Origin: Methanoculleus sediminis
Lineage (GTDB): Archaea > Halobacteriota > Methanomicrobia > Methanomicrobiales > Methanoculleaceae
DNA length: 64,000 nt
Direction of reading: 5' to 3'
Assembly: GCF_001017125.1 (NCBI RefSeq)
Contig: NZ_JXOJ01000005.1
Location: 61,667 to 125,666, forward strand
Part shown: piece by piece, positions 43,314-51,899 of the stretch
Layout of the letters: every line of letters starts with the position of its first letter
Position numbering within the stretch: the stretch's first letter is position 1
Program-made: the position numbers and the translations under genes
The notes under the pieces: model-generated
The model's input: only the letters and a program-made list of their open reading frames with translations
Database searches by the model: none
What the model was told of the DNA's origin: nothing

Positions 43314-43319
43314 AACCCC

Positions 43320-43326
43320 TTTTTTT
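43320..43326 (+). terminator. Oligo-T terminator after purH
   Basis: Seven consecutive T begin 6 nt after the purH stop codon, a good archaeal termination signal. Confidence 0.5.
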
Positions 43327-43347
43327 CTGTATTCCGGCCGGGTTATC

Positions 43348-43791
43348 ATGAAGATCGAACAGATCCGGGATCATAAAAGACGATATCTTGACCTGCTGCT
43401 CGAAGGGGACGAGCAGGAGTCCATGATCGACACCTACCTCTATCGCGGGGACATGTTTGTTCTCTGCGACGGCGACCTGAAGAGCGTCTGCGTGGTGACG
43501 TGTGAAGGTGACGGCGTCTATGAACTGAAGAACATCGCCACCTGCGAGGAGTACCGTGGGCGGGGCTACGGCAGGCGGCTTATCGAGCACATCCTCGAGC
43601 ACTACAGGGACAGGTGCCGCGTCATGCTCGTCGGCACGGGCGACTGTCCCCGTATACTCCGGTTCTACGAGCGGTGCGGGTTCACCGTCTCCCACCGCGT
43701 CGAGAACTTCTTCATCGACCATTACGACCACCCGATCTTCGACTGCGGCGAACGGCTCGTCGATATGGTGTACCTGAGAAAGGAATTCTGA
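43348..43791 (+). CDS. GNAT-family N-acetyltransferase
   Basis: A 147-residue acetyltransferase fold. ELKNIATCEEYRGRGYGRRLIEHILEHY contains the acetyl-CoA pyrophosphate-binding (R/Q)xxGxG/A loop, and RILRFYERCGFTVSHRV the family's C-terminal FYxxxGF motif. Acceptor unknown. It follows purH by 34 nt past the T-run, so separate transcription is likely. Confidence 0.88.
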   Translation: MKIEQIRDHKRRYLDLLLEGDEQESMIDTYLYRGDMFVLCDGDLKSVCVVTCEGDGVYELKNIATCEEYRGRGYGRRLIEHILEHYRDRCRVMLVGTGDCPRILRFYERCGFTVSHRVENFFIDHYDHPIFDCGERLVDMVYLRKEF

Positions 43792-43880
43792 CGGCTCCGT
43801 GGCCGCGAGGCCTCGTTTTTGCCGGGTTCCCAAACCGTTATATCCCCCGCTCTCCATCCACGGCCGAAGGTGCAATACGC

Positions 43881-44573
43881 ATGAACTACGGCAGCCTCAT
43901 CTCCGGGTCGGCCGGCTACGCGAGAGACGCCCTCTGGGGGAAGTGGGGGCGATGGGTTCTCCTGGTCCTCCTCTCGCTCGTCCAGACGTTCACTCTCTTC
44001 TTGATCCCGTTCTACAACGGCTACATCGTGCGGGTGCTCGCCGGCCGGACGCCGGCTCCCGAGGTCGACGACTGGGGCAGACTCTTTATCGACGGGTGGA
44101 AGCTGAATATCATCAATCTTATTTACCTGATCCCGGTCATCGTGGTTCTGGCCGTCTTCGGCGGGATCGCGGCCATCTCCGCCATAGCGGCACGGGGGCT
44201 CGACAACCCGGACGTATGGGCTTCGGCCGTCGCCGCCGCCGTCACCGGGATCGCGATTGCGGCCGTCGTCCGGGCCGTCATATCGTTCGTCTCCCTCATC
44301 GCGGTCGTGCGGTTCGCCCACACCGGAAGCCTCCTCCAGGCGTTCAATCTCGGGGCGATCTTCTCCCGTATCGGCCGGATCGGGTGGGGCGCCTGGATCG
44401 CCGTCGTCGTCGTCCTCCTCCTCATCGGCCTCGCGTATACGGCCGCGACCGCCCTCATTGCCTCGCTGCCCGTCCTCGGGTGGGTCGTCAACCTCTTTAT
44501 CGGGGTGGTCTACGGCATCTTCCGGGCCCGCTACCTTGCCGCGGCCTACGAGAGCGTCCCGGGGACGGCGTGA
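43881..44573 (+). CDS. DUF4013 membrane protein, paralogue 1
   Basis: A 230-residue membrane protein with about six helices. It opens with a conserved MNYGSLISGSAGYARDALWGKW amphipathic segment, then helices separated by a loop GRTPAPEVDDWGRLFIDGWKL, and ends GIFRARYLAAAYES. The same pattern is repeated in the three genes that follow (45334, 46245, 47113). The family is archaeal, common in methanogens and functionally unknown. Compared with the others this copy is richest in GC. Confidence 0.82.
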   Translation: MNYGSLISGSAGYARDALWGKWGRWVLLVLLSLVQTFTLFLIPFYNGYIVRVLAGRTPAPEVDDWGRLFIDGWKLNIINLIYLIPVIVVLAVFGGIAAISAIAARGLDNPDVWASAVAAAVTGIAIAAVVRAVISFVSLIAVVRFAHTGSLLQAFNLGAIFSRIGRIGWGAWIAVVVVLLLIGLAYTAATALIASLPVLGWVVNLFIGVVYGIFRARYLAAAYESVPGTA

Positions 44574-44793
44574 CGCGGGGACCCCCTTTCCTCCCGTCTG
44601 CATCGCCGTCCCCGGGATTTATGGCGGATACCTCCGGCAATGTTCAAAAACCGGCGGTCGATGCATGAGTGGCGGATCATTTTCAGGAAAATACCCGTAA
44701 CCGGGTTGGATCCGTCTCTTCCGGGCTCGCCGCTCAACGAGAACAGATGTCAAACGAAAATGGTTAAATTATGATTCGCTAAACTACCCGATT

Positions 44794-44976
44794 ATGTCCA
44801 ATGGCGGAACGGATACATATAGCTATAAGGGCTGGTTAACGTCAGACAGTTTCTTAAAACGTGCATTCGCGGTATTTTGTTACAATCTCGTCGCAGGTCT
44901 GATAATCTGGGTGGGCTTATTCATTATCTTCATGCTTTTCGGAGTGGTGGCCGCATCGGTATTTGGAACGTACTAA
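44794..44976 (+). CDS. Small single-helix membrane protein (60 residues)
   Basis: A 60-residue protein with a polar, Tyr-rich N-terminus (TDTYSYKGWLTSDSFLKRAF) and one long membrane helix (about 28-53). A TATA-like GGTTAAATTATG at about 44762-44773 lies 20-32 nt before ATG 44794, supporting a real leaderless gene. It lies inside the DUF4013 cluster and is noticeably more AT-rich than neighbours. No family recognised. Confidence 0.55.
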   Translation: MSNGGTDTYSYKGWLTSDSFLKRAFAVFCYNLVAGLIIWVGLFIIFMLFGVVAASVFGTY

Positions 44977-45333
44977 CCAATCTTCTGGGTTTCCTCGCTA
45001 ACAGGTCTTGCCGACGAGGACGTGGCCATCGGGATCGGCGCTTTCCTGCTCTGTGCTACGTAATGTCTTGCATTCTCGTCTCCACACCGTTCGTTCACGC
45101 GGAGCCGTGGACCGGATTCCTTATCGGTGCCCCCTTCCCGGCCGCCTGCCGGTGCCGTATTCACAGCGTTTATATGCTGCGCCTTCCCGGTTCCGGAAAG
45201 CGCGCTATGCCAGTATTGCCCGATTCGTGTTGAAAAGATCGCTTTATTTCGGCAAAGGAAGGTTCCAAAAAGAGGAATTATGGCAATCCTTTTATACCAT
45301 ATAATCTCACAATAAATCGTGGGTGATACACCT
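44977..45333. other. Intergenic stretch without gene; promoter at its end
   Basis: No credible reading frame or repeat is visible in most of this 357-nt gap. Near its end TTTATACCATATAATC (45290-45305) is a TATA-rich promoter about 30-45 nt before ATG 45334, followed by the ribosome site GGTGAT. Confidence 0.5.
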
Positions 45334-45984
45334 ATGGATTATGGAAACATGCTGGGCGATTCGTTCAGCTACGCAAAAGACGCTGTCTGGGGCAAATGGG
45401 TCCAGTGGATCCTGCTTGCCATCAGCACGATCATATTCCCGCTCATCATGGGGTATATGGTCCGCATTTACAGCGGTGTAAAGCCGGCCCCCGAGGTGGG
45501 GAACTGGGTTGGAATGTTCATTGACGGCCTGAAACTCTTCGTCATCGGGATCATCTATGGCATCCCGCTCTTCGTTATCATGGCCATCTTCATGGTACCG
45601 GCGTTCATGGCAGCCAACGGCGGAGACCCCATGCTCGCCCTCGGGTCGCTGGGTATCGGCCTCCTGCTCGTGCTCGTCGTCGGAATCCTCATCGCGCTGA
45701 TCTCGACGATCGGTATCATCCGGTTCGCACAGAAGGACAGCATCGGCCAGGCATTCGCCTTCGGCGCCATCCTCGAGCACATCGGAAAGATCGGCTGGGG
45801 GAGCTACATCATCGCCATCATCGTCCTTATGGTTGCCGGGTTTGTCTTCGGTATTATCGGCAGCATACTGGGCATGATCCCGGTCATCGGCTGGCTGATC
45901 ATGCTCTTCCTGTACCCCGTCTGGTACATCTTTGCGGCACGGTACATGACGCTGATCTACGAGAGCGCTCAGGCACCGGCCTGA
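45334..45984 (+). CDS. DUF4013 membrane protein, paralogue 2
   Basis: A 216-residue paralogue of the 43881 gene: N-terminal MDYGNMLGDSFSYAKDAVWGKW, about six helices, loop GVKPAPEVGNWVGMFIDGLKL, and the C-terminal IFAARYMTLIYESAQ. Start ATG 45334 is preceded by GGGTGATACACCT, a leader nearly shared with paralogue 4 (GCGGTGATACAC). Function unknown. Confidence 0.82.
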   Translation: MDYGNMLGDSFSYAKDAVWGKWVQWILLAISTIIFPLIMGYMVRIYSGVKPAPEVGNWVGMFIDGLKLFVIGIIYGIPLFVIMAIFMVPAFMAANGGDPMLALGSLGIGLLLVLVVGILIALISTIGIIRFAQKDSIGQAFAFGAILEHIGKIGWGSYIIAIIVLMVAGFVFGIIGSILGMIPVIGWLIMLFLYPVWYIFAARYMTLIYESAQAPA

Positions 45985-46202
45985 ACCCTACTTTCTTTTC
46001 GTAACCAAAGGCGCCGCCGGAGAGGTTCCGGGCGCCCGGGGCATGGCGTACGTGATGCCCGTTGCTGGAACCAGGCTTTATATATGGTGCGCCGCTCCGA
46101 TCCGTGTCGAACTGTTCTGTGCAGGAATTAGACGATTTTTCCGGGTCAAATTACCCATTTTCTGGAAATGGATATGGTAAAGGTTGGATTTAGACCAATA
46201 CG

Positions 46203-46214
46203 TTTATATAAAAA
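46203..46214 (+). promoter_or_regulatory. TATA box of DUF4013 paralogue 3
   Basis: TTTATATAAAAA lies 31-42 nt before ATG 46245, with an AAAGGTGGT ribosome site between them; a short-leader transcript is likely. Confidence 0.5.
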
Positions 46215-46244
46215 ATTCTCAAATTTAACAAAGGTGGTACATCT

Positions 46245-46928
46245 ATGGACTACGGTAATGTGATCTCCAACTCGTTTGAGTATACCAAAGAGGCTCTGGT
46301 CGGAAAGTGGATGCAATGGGTCATCCTGGCCGTCCTGGCACTCGTGCAGACGTTCACGCTCTCCCTGATCCCGCTGCTTTCCGGCTATGTCGTGCGGGTA
46401 CTCGCCGGCAACACACCGGCCCCCGAGATCGACGGGTGGGGCAAGCTCTTCGTCGACGGATGGAAACTGAACATCATCGGACTGGTCTACATGATCCCGG
46501 CGATCCTGGTCTTCCTCGTCCTCGGCGGCCTCAGCGCCCTCGCAGGAATGGCAACGACCGACCCGACTGCGGCCGGCGCTGCAATCCTCGGCGCAATGGC
46601 AGGAGCCTTCCTCGCCTTACTCGTCGGGCTCGTCATGGCCTTCATCGCCCTGTTTGCCGTGCTGCGGTTCGCCCACACGGACAGCGTCGGTGAGGCGTTC
46701 AACTTCAGCGCCATCCTTGCACAGATCGGCGCTCTCGGGTGGGGTACCTGGATCATCGCGGTCGTCATCCTCTTCGTCGTCGCGCTCGTCTACGGCTTCG
46801 TGGTCGGCATTCTCGGTGCGATCCCCCTCCTCGGGTGGCTCATTGCACTCTTCCTCAACGCGGCGTTCGCCATCTTCTACGGCCGGTACCTTGCCCTGGT
46901 ATACGCGGAAGCGCCCGCTTCCACATAA
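46245..46928 (+). CDS. DUF4013 membrane protein, paralogue 3
   Basis: A 227-residue paralogue, closest to paralogue 1 (both have the LVQTFTLxLIP helix start and RVLAGxTPAPEIDGWGKLF loop). Six membrane helices predicted by eye; Ala/Val-rich centre. Ribosome site GGTGGT precedes ATG 46245. Own promoter at 46203-46214, so the paralogues are transcribed separately or from overlapping units. Confidence 0.82.
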   Translation: MDYGNVISNSFEYTKEALVGKWMQWVILAVLALVQTFTLSLIPLLSGYVVRVLAGNTPAPEIDGWGKLFVDGWKLNIIGLVYMIPAILVFLVLGGLSALAGMATTDPTAAGAAILGAMAGAFLALLVGLVMAFIALFAVLRFAHTDSVGEAFNFSAILAQIGALGWGTWIIAVVILFVVALVYGFVVGILGAIPLLGWLIALFLNAAFAIFYGRYLALVYAEAPAST

Positions 46929-47112
46929 ACTACCCAAACAACCACTCTTTTTCGCCGAACCTATCCTTTTGCACCTGCACTGATCCCTTCCGTCGACGGT
47001 ACCGTCTTCAATCCGTCGGCAGAATCCCGGGAGTACACCGTTTTTTCCCGAACAAAAACAGCGTGTTTATCCCTATACCGGGCAATTCTTAACCGAACAT
47101 GCGGTGATACAC

Positions 47113-47790
47113 ATGGATGTCGTCCGATTAATCAGCGAGTCCTTCGGTTACGCGAAGGACGCTATCTGGGGCAGGTGGGTCCGCTGGCTCCTCCTGCTCG
47201 TCAGTTCGATCATATTTCCGTTCATGTACGGCTACACGGTGCGGGTCATGAGCGGCACGAAGCCCGCCCCGGAACTCGAAGGCTGGATCGGGCTTTTCAT
47301 TGACGGTATCAAACTGATCGTCATCACGATCGTCTACTCGATCCCGCTCATGGTTCTCACGGTCCTTCCCTTCCTGATGTACTTCATCCCGGTCTCATCG
47401 ACGGTGACCCCGGCGGGATCAGGCCCCGAACCGCTCATCAGCCCGGACCTGGCCATCTTCGTGGCTCTCGCCATCTTCGTCATCTTCATCCTCGCCGCCA
47501 TCATCATCGGGATCCTCTCGACGTTTGCGGCGGTCAGGTTCGCCCGGACGGGGAAGATGCGCGAGGCCTTCAGGATCCGCACTCTCCTCACCCACATCGG
47601 CACGATCGGGTGGATCCGCTGCTTCATCGCCCTCCTCGTCATGGGCATCGTGATCGCGATCGCGCAGTTCGTCCTCATGCTCATCCCGGTTCTCGGCTGG
47701 CTCCTCGCGGTCCTCCTCACGCCGGCGTTCATCATCTTCTCCGCCCGCTACGTCGCCCTCCTCTACGAGAGCGCCCCGGCGCCGGCGTAA
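47113..47790 (+). CDS. DUF4013 membrane protein, paralogue 4
   Basis: A 225-residue paralogue closest to paralogue 2 (SSIIFPFMYGYTVRVMSGTKPAPELEGW versus its STIIFPLIMGYMVRIYSGVKPAPEVGNW). It has a Pro/Gly-rich insertion between helices 3 and 4 (about residues 93-112). Start ATG 47113 is 4 nt after the GGTGAT ribosome site; an in-frame ATG three codons earlier overlaps that site. Confidence 0.82.
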   Translation: MDVVRLISESFGYAKDAIWGRWVRWLLLLVSSIIFPFMYGYTVRVMSGTKPAPELEGWIGLFIDGIKLIVITIVYSIPLMVLTVLPFLMYFIPVSSTVTPAGSGPEPLISPDLAIFVALAIFVIFILAAIIIGILSTFAAVRFARTGKMREAFRIRTLLTHIGTIGWIRCFIALLVMGIVIAIAQFVLMLIPVLGWLLAVLLTPAFIIFSARYVALLYESAPAPA

Positions 47791-47805
47791 ATTCCCCCCC
47801 TCTTT

Positions 47806-47875
47806 TTCGGTTCGCGTCTTCGCGTGAGCTGGCAGTAGGGGATAACAATGAAGTCTCACGCGAAGAACGCGAAGG
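47806..47875. repeat. Long TTCGCG hairpin, second copy
   Basis: Arms GGTTCGCGTCTTCGCGTGAG and CTCACGCGAAGAACGCGAAG enclose a 26-nt loop (with AGGGGATAACAAT). The same design occurs at about 36410-36476: identical right arm and a 26-nt loop containing AATAGGCAACAAT. Both copies are intergenic, here 16 nt behind a stop codon. The rest of 47876-48032 is promoter sequence. Confidence 0.75.
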
Positions 47876-48032
47876 GGGAGTTTGGGTTATCACCAGTCAT
47901 ACGAACCCTACATCTTCGTGTCGCCCGGACGGGAGATTTTCCACGGAACATTTTGCTCCGCACCAGAATCCCCGAATGCCCAACATTTAAGTAGCGCTGT
48001 CGCCAATTCTCTGACGGTGAATTGCACTATGT

Positions 48033-49544
48033 GTGATTGTTTTATTTGGTGAATCGAGCCGCTTTTTTGACACAACCCTACGGGACGGCGAACAGACACC
48101 GGGTGTCTCTCTCACGCCGGCCGAGAAACTTGAGATTGCAACGCACCTCGCCGACGTCGGCGTCCACGTGATAGAAGCAGGCTCGGCAGCCGCATCCGTC
48201 GGAGAACGCGAGTCGATCCGTGCCATCGCCGCCGCCGGACTTGCCGCCGAGTGCTGCACCTACGTCCGGGCTCTACCCGGGGACATCGACCTCGCCGCCG
48301 ATGCCGGTGCCGACTCTGTCCACCTCGTCGTTCCGGTGAGCGATCTCCACATCGCGAAGAAACTCCGAAAGACCCGCGGCGAGGTCTCTCAAATGGCCTG
48401 GAGCGCCGTCGAGTACGCAAAAGAGCGCGGTCTCATCGTCGAACTCTCGGGGGAAGACGCGTCCCGCGCCGACCAGGGGTTCCTCGCGGAGGTCTTCCGG
48501 GAAGGGGTGGAGCGGGGAGCCGACCGGCTCTGCTTCTGCGACACCGTCGGGCTCCTCACGCCCGAGCGGGCCGCCGCGATCATACCCCCGCTCCTCTTCG
48601 CCCCGCTCTCCATCCACTGCCACGACGACCTCGGGTTCGGGCTCGCAACCACCGTCGCCGCCCTCCGGGCGGGGGCGACCTGTGCCCACGTCACCGTCAA
48701 CGGCCTCGGGGAGCGGGCGGGGAACACGTCCCTCGAGGAACTGGTGATGGCGCTCGAGGTGCTCTACGGGGTCGATACCGGGATCAGGACCGAGGAACTC
48801 TACCCCCTCTCGACCCACGTCGCCCGGCTGACCGGGGTTCCGCTCGCGACCAACAAGCCGATCGTCGGCGAGATGGCTTTCACCCACGAGAGCGGGATCC
48901 ACGCCCACGGGGTGATGCGGGACGCGAGCACCTACGAGCCGCTCCGGCCGGAGCGGGTGGGCCGCAAGCGCCGCATCGTCCTCGGGAAACACTCGGGGTC
49001 GGCGGCGGTCGAGGCGGCGCTCAACGACATGGGGTATGCCCCGGACGGCCCGCAGCTCAGGGAGATCGTCGACCGGATCAAACTCCTCGGGGATGCCGGG
49101 ATGCGGATAACCGACGCCGACATCATGGCGATAGCCGATACCGTCATGGAGATCGAGTTTACGCCGTGCATCGAACTCCGCCAGTTCACCATCGTCTCGG
49201 GCAGCAACGCGATGCCGACCGCCTCGGTGACGATGCTCGTCCGCGGCGAGGAGATCACCGGCGCCGCAGTCGGGACCGGGCCGGTGGACGCGGCTATTCG
49301 CGCGCTCCAGCGGTCGGTCGCGGACGTCGGGAGCGTACGGCTCGACGAATACAGCGTCGATGCCATAACCGGCGGCACGGACGCCCTCGTCGACGTATCG
49401 GTGAAGCTCAGCAGAAACGGGAAGACCGTAACCTCGCGGGGCGCGAGGACCGACATCATCATGGCAAGCGTCGAAGCAGTTATCGCGGGGATGAACAGAT
49501 TACTCAGGGAAGAGCATGAAGACCGGAGCCAGGACTCTCATTGA
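48033..49544 (+). CDS. cimA: (R)-citramalate synthase
   Basis: Condenses pyruvate and acetyl-CoA, the entry to the pyruvate route of isoleucine synthesis in methanogens. The 503-residue protein starts with [19 protein letters not shown] and has the DmpG-like TIM barrel ([49 protein letters not shown]) and a C-terminal LeuA dimerisation domain from about 380. These segments match my memory of M. jannaschii CimA better than LeuA, though isopropylmalate synthase cannot be excluded. Start is GTG 48033. The 3' end overlaps ilvB by 29 nt. Confidence 0.8.
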   Translation: MIVLFGESSRFFDTTLRDGEQTPGVSLTPAEKLEIATHLADVGVHVIEAGSAAASVGERESIRAIAAAGLAAECCTYVRALPGDIDLAADAGADSVHLVVPVSDLHIAKKLRKTRGEVSQMAWSAVEYAKERGLIVELSGEDASRADQGFLAEVFREGVERGADRLCFCDTVGLLTPERAAAIIPPLLFAPLSIHCHDDLGFGLATTVAALRAGATCAHVTVNGLGERAGNTSLEELVMALEVLYGVDTGIRTEELYPLSTHVARLTGVPLATNKPIVGEMAFTHESGIHAHGVMRDASTYEPLRPERVGRKRRIVLGKHSGSAAVEAALNDMGYAPDGPQLREIVDRIKLLGDAGMRITDADIMAIADTVMEIEFTPCIELRQFTIVSGSNAMPTASVTMLVRGEEITGAAVGTGPVDAAIRALQRSVADVGSVRLDEYSVDAITGGTDALVDVSVKLSRNGKTVTSRGARTDIIMASVEAVIAGMNRLLREEHEDRSQDSH

Positions 49545-51192
49545 AGCGCTGCAGCGTGAAGGGGTGGATACCATATTCGGCTACCCCGGCGGCGTGGTGT
49601 TGCCGATCTACGATGAACTCTACGATTCGTCGATCCGGCACATTCTGGTAAGGCATGAGCAGGCAGCGGCGCACGCGGCCGACGGTTACGCGCGTGCAAG
49701 CGGCCGCGTAGGCGTATGCCTTGCCACCTCCGGCCCCGGCGCGTGCAACCTGGTCACGGGGATCGCGACGGCATACATGGACTCCATCCCGATCGTGGCG
49801 CTCACCGGCCAGGTGCCGACCGCCCTTCTCGGGAACGACGCCTTCCAGGAGTCGGACATCACCGGGATCACGATGCCGGTCACGAAGCACAACTACCTGG
49901 TCAAAGATGCCGCCGATATCGACCGCGTGGTGCAGGAGGCGTTCTACGTCGCCCGGACCGGCCGGCCCGGCCCGGTGCTGGTCGATCTCCCCAAAGACGT
50001 CAGCACGGGTGTGGTGAAGGAGGGAACGCCCGTCCCCGGGACGGTCTCCCTCCGGGGCTACCAGCCCACCTACCAGGGGCACGTCCGCCAGATCGACAAG
50101 GCGCTCGACCTGATAGCGACAGCCGAGCGGCCGCTCGTCTACGCCGGCGGCGGGGTGGTTCTCTCGGGAGCGTCGGCAGAACTCCTGGAGTTCATGGAGA
50201 CCGCCGCCATTCCGGTGACGACGACCCTGATGGGGCTCGGCGCCGTCCCCGGCGACCACCCGCTCTGCCTCGGCATGCTCGGGATGCACGGCACCCAGTC
50301 CGCGAACTATGCGGTGACGGAGTGCGACCTCCTGATAGCCGTCGGCGTCCGGTTCGACGACCGGGTCACCGGAAAGATCGAGACGTTCGCGCCGAACGCC
50401 ACGGTCATCCACATCGATATCGACCCGGCGGAGATCGGGAAGAACAAGAAGGTCGACGTCCCGATCGTGGGCGACGTGAAGGCCGTTCTCCAGGCACTCC
50501 TCCGGCGGATGCAGAAGCGCGGCGACACGGCGAACTGGGTCGCCCGGATCGGTGCCTGGAAGGCGCAGTACCCGCTCTGTTACCGCGACGACGACCATCT
50601 TCGCCCGCAGTACGTCGTGGAGCAACTCTCCGATCTCCTGAAAGGCGATGGAATCGTCGTGAGCGAGGTCGGCCAGAACCAGATGTGGACCGCGCTCTAC
50701 TACTGCTTCAAAAAACCCCGGACCTGGATCACCTCGGGCGGCCTCGGGACGATGGGTTACGGGTTCCCGGCGGCCATCGGCGCACATTACGCCCGGCCGG
50801 ACCTCCCGGTCGTCGACATCGCCGGCGACGGGAGTTTCCAGATGAACATCCAGGAGCTCGGGACGGTTGCGCAGTACGACATCCCCGTCAAGGTCGTGAT
50901 CTTGAACAACATGTACCTCGGGATGGTGCGGCAGTGGCAGGAACTCTTCTACGACCGCCGCTACTCCTACACGGAGCTGCCGCCGGTGGACTTCGTGAAG
51001 ATCGCGAACGCCTACGGGGTCGAAGGGCTCCGGGTCGACGAGAAGGCCGGTGTGCGGGAGGCGCTCGAGACCGCCCTCGCCACGGACGGGCCGTTCGTCC
51101 TGGACTTCCGGGTCGAGCGGGAGGAGAACGTCTTCCCCATGGTCCCCGCCGGTGCCGCCATCAACGAGATGATCGGGGTGCGCCAGCAATGA
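49516..51192 (+). CDS. ilvB: Acetolactate synthase, large (catalytic) subunit
   Basis: Thiamine-diphosphate enzyme making acetolactate/acetohydroxybutyrate for valine, leucine and isoleucine. The 558-residue protein has the N-terminal [14 protein letters not shown] with the catalytic Glu in [17 protein letters not shown], the FAD-binding middle domain, and the [18 protein letters not shown]hDP/Mg motif. Second gene of the cimA-ilvB-ilvN operon, overlapping both neighbours. Confidence 0.96.
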   Translation: MKTGARTLIEALQREGVDTIFGYPGGVVLPIYDELYDSSIRHILVRHEQAAAHAADGYARASGRVGVCLATSGPGACNLVTGIATAYMDSIPIVALTGQVPTALLGNDAFQESDITGITMPVTKHNYLVKDAADIDRVVQEAFYVARTGRPGPVLVDLPKDVSTGVVKEGTPVPGTVSLRGYQPTYQGHVRQIDKALDLIATAERPLVYAGGGVVLSGASAELLEFMETAAIPVTTTLMGLGAVPGDHPLCLGMLGMHGTQSANYAVTECDLLIAVGVRFDDRVTGKIETFAPNATVIHIDIDPAEIGKNKKVDVPIVGDVKAVLQALLRRMQKRGDTANWVARIGAWKAQYPLCYRDDDHLRPQYVVEQLSDLLKGDGIVVSEVGQNQMWTALYYCFKKPRTWITSGGLGTMGYGFPAAIGAHYARPDLPVVDIAGDGSFQMNIQELGTVAQYDIPVKVVILNNMYLGMVRQWQELFYDRRYSYTELPPVDFVKIANAYGVEGLRVDEKAGVREALETALATDGPFVLDFRVEREENVFPMVPAGAAINEMIGVRQQ

Positions 51193-51692
51193 AACCGCAT
51201 ACGTTGAGCGTTCTCGTGGAGAACCGGGCAGGCGTCCTGAGCCGGGTCGCCGGGATGTTCTCGCGGCGCGGGTTCAACATCGAGAGCCTGGCCGTCGGGA
51301 CCTGCGAGGAGCCGAACATGAGCCGGATCACCATCGTGGTGAACGGCGACGACGGCGTCGTCGAGCAGGTGATGAAGCAGACCAACAAGCTCATCGACGT
51401 CATCAAGGTCTCGGACCTGACGAAGCGGGAGAGCGTGGAGCGGGAACTCGCCCTGATCAAGGTTGCCGCCGAGACCGGGCCGTCCCGCGCCGAGATCCTG
51501 CAGATCGCCGATATCTTCCGGGCACAGGTCGTGGACGTCGGGTCGAAGACGCTGGTGCTCCAGGTGACCGGGGATACGGAGAAGATCGATGCGCTGGAGA
51601 AACTCCTGCGCCAGTACGGCATCAAGGAACTCGTCCGCACGGGTAAGATTGCGCTCCTTCGGGGCGCAAAGACCGTAAAGAGTTCCAAATAA
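51189..51692 (+). CDS. ilvN: Acetolactate synthase, small (regulatory) subunit
   Basis: Valine-sensitive regulatory subunit with an N-terminal ACT domain ([29 protein letters not shown]) and the C-terminal small-subunit domain (about 80-165). The 167-residue protein begins in the ATGA overlap with ilvB, so translation is coupled. A short TTCTTTTCGG follows the stop. Confidence 0.95.
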   Translation: MKPHTLSVLVENRAGVLSRVAGMFSRRGFNIESLAVGTCEEPNMSRITIVVNGDDGVVEQVMKQTNKLIDVIKVSDLTKRESVERELALIKVAAETGPSRAEILQIADIFRAQVVDVGSKTLVLQVTGDTEKIDALEKLLRQYGIKELVRTGKIALLRGAKTVKSSK

Positions 51693-51756
51693 CATTCTTT
51701 TCGGTGTGATACCGTCATCGCTCCATCGGGGTAAGATCACCTCCTCCCCGGCGATT

Positions 51757-51773
51757 GTGTTATATGCTAGCAT
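51757..51773 (+). promoter_or_regulatory. Promoter with palindrome for the symporter pair
   Basis: TTATAT (about 51760-51765) is the TATA element for a leaderless start at 51792. It overlaps ATGCTAGCAT (51764-51773), a perfect 10-bp palindrome, which could be an operator touching the promoter. Confidence 0.45.
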
Positions 51774-51791
51774 GTCACACACTAACATAGT

Positions 51792-51899
51792 ATGTTCTTC
51801 GGGCTACCTCTCCATACGGGAATTATCGTGGGCGGCGCCGTCGCCCTGGTCTTCGTACTGCTCGCTCTCTGGGGTCTCGGGTTCAGGGAGGCTCCGTGA
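51792..51899 (+). CDS. Symporter small accessory membrane peptide (35 residues)
   Basis: A 35-codon gene, MFFGLPLHTGIIVGGAVAL at its start, with one membrane helix (about 10-28) and the end FREAP. Its TGA overlaps the ATG of the symporter (TGATG), so translation is coupled. Small single-helix partners encoded directly upstream of sodium:solute symporters are a known pattern; the peptide probably assembles with the transporter. Leaderless ATG fits the TATA box at 51760. Confidence 0.72.
   Translation: MFFGLPLHTGIIVGGAVALVFVLLALWGLGFREAP

Noticed and set aside
48033..49544. 2-isopropylmalate synthase (leuA) as first choice
   Set aside because: Sequence segments match my memory of methanogen CimA better and the gene heads an ilv operon; not excluded, so noted in the entry.
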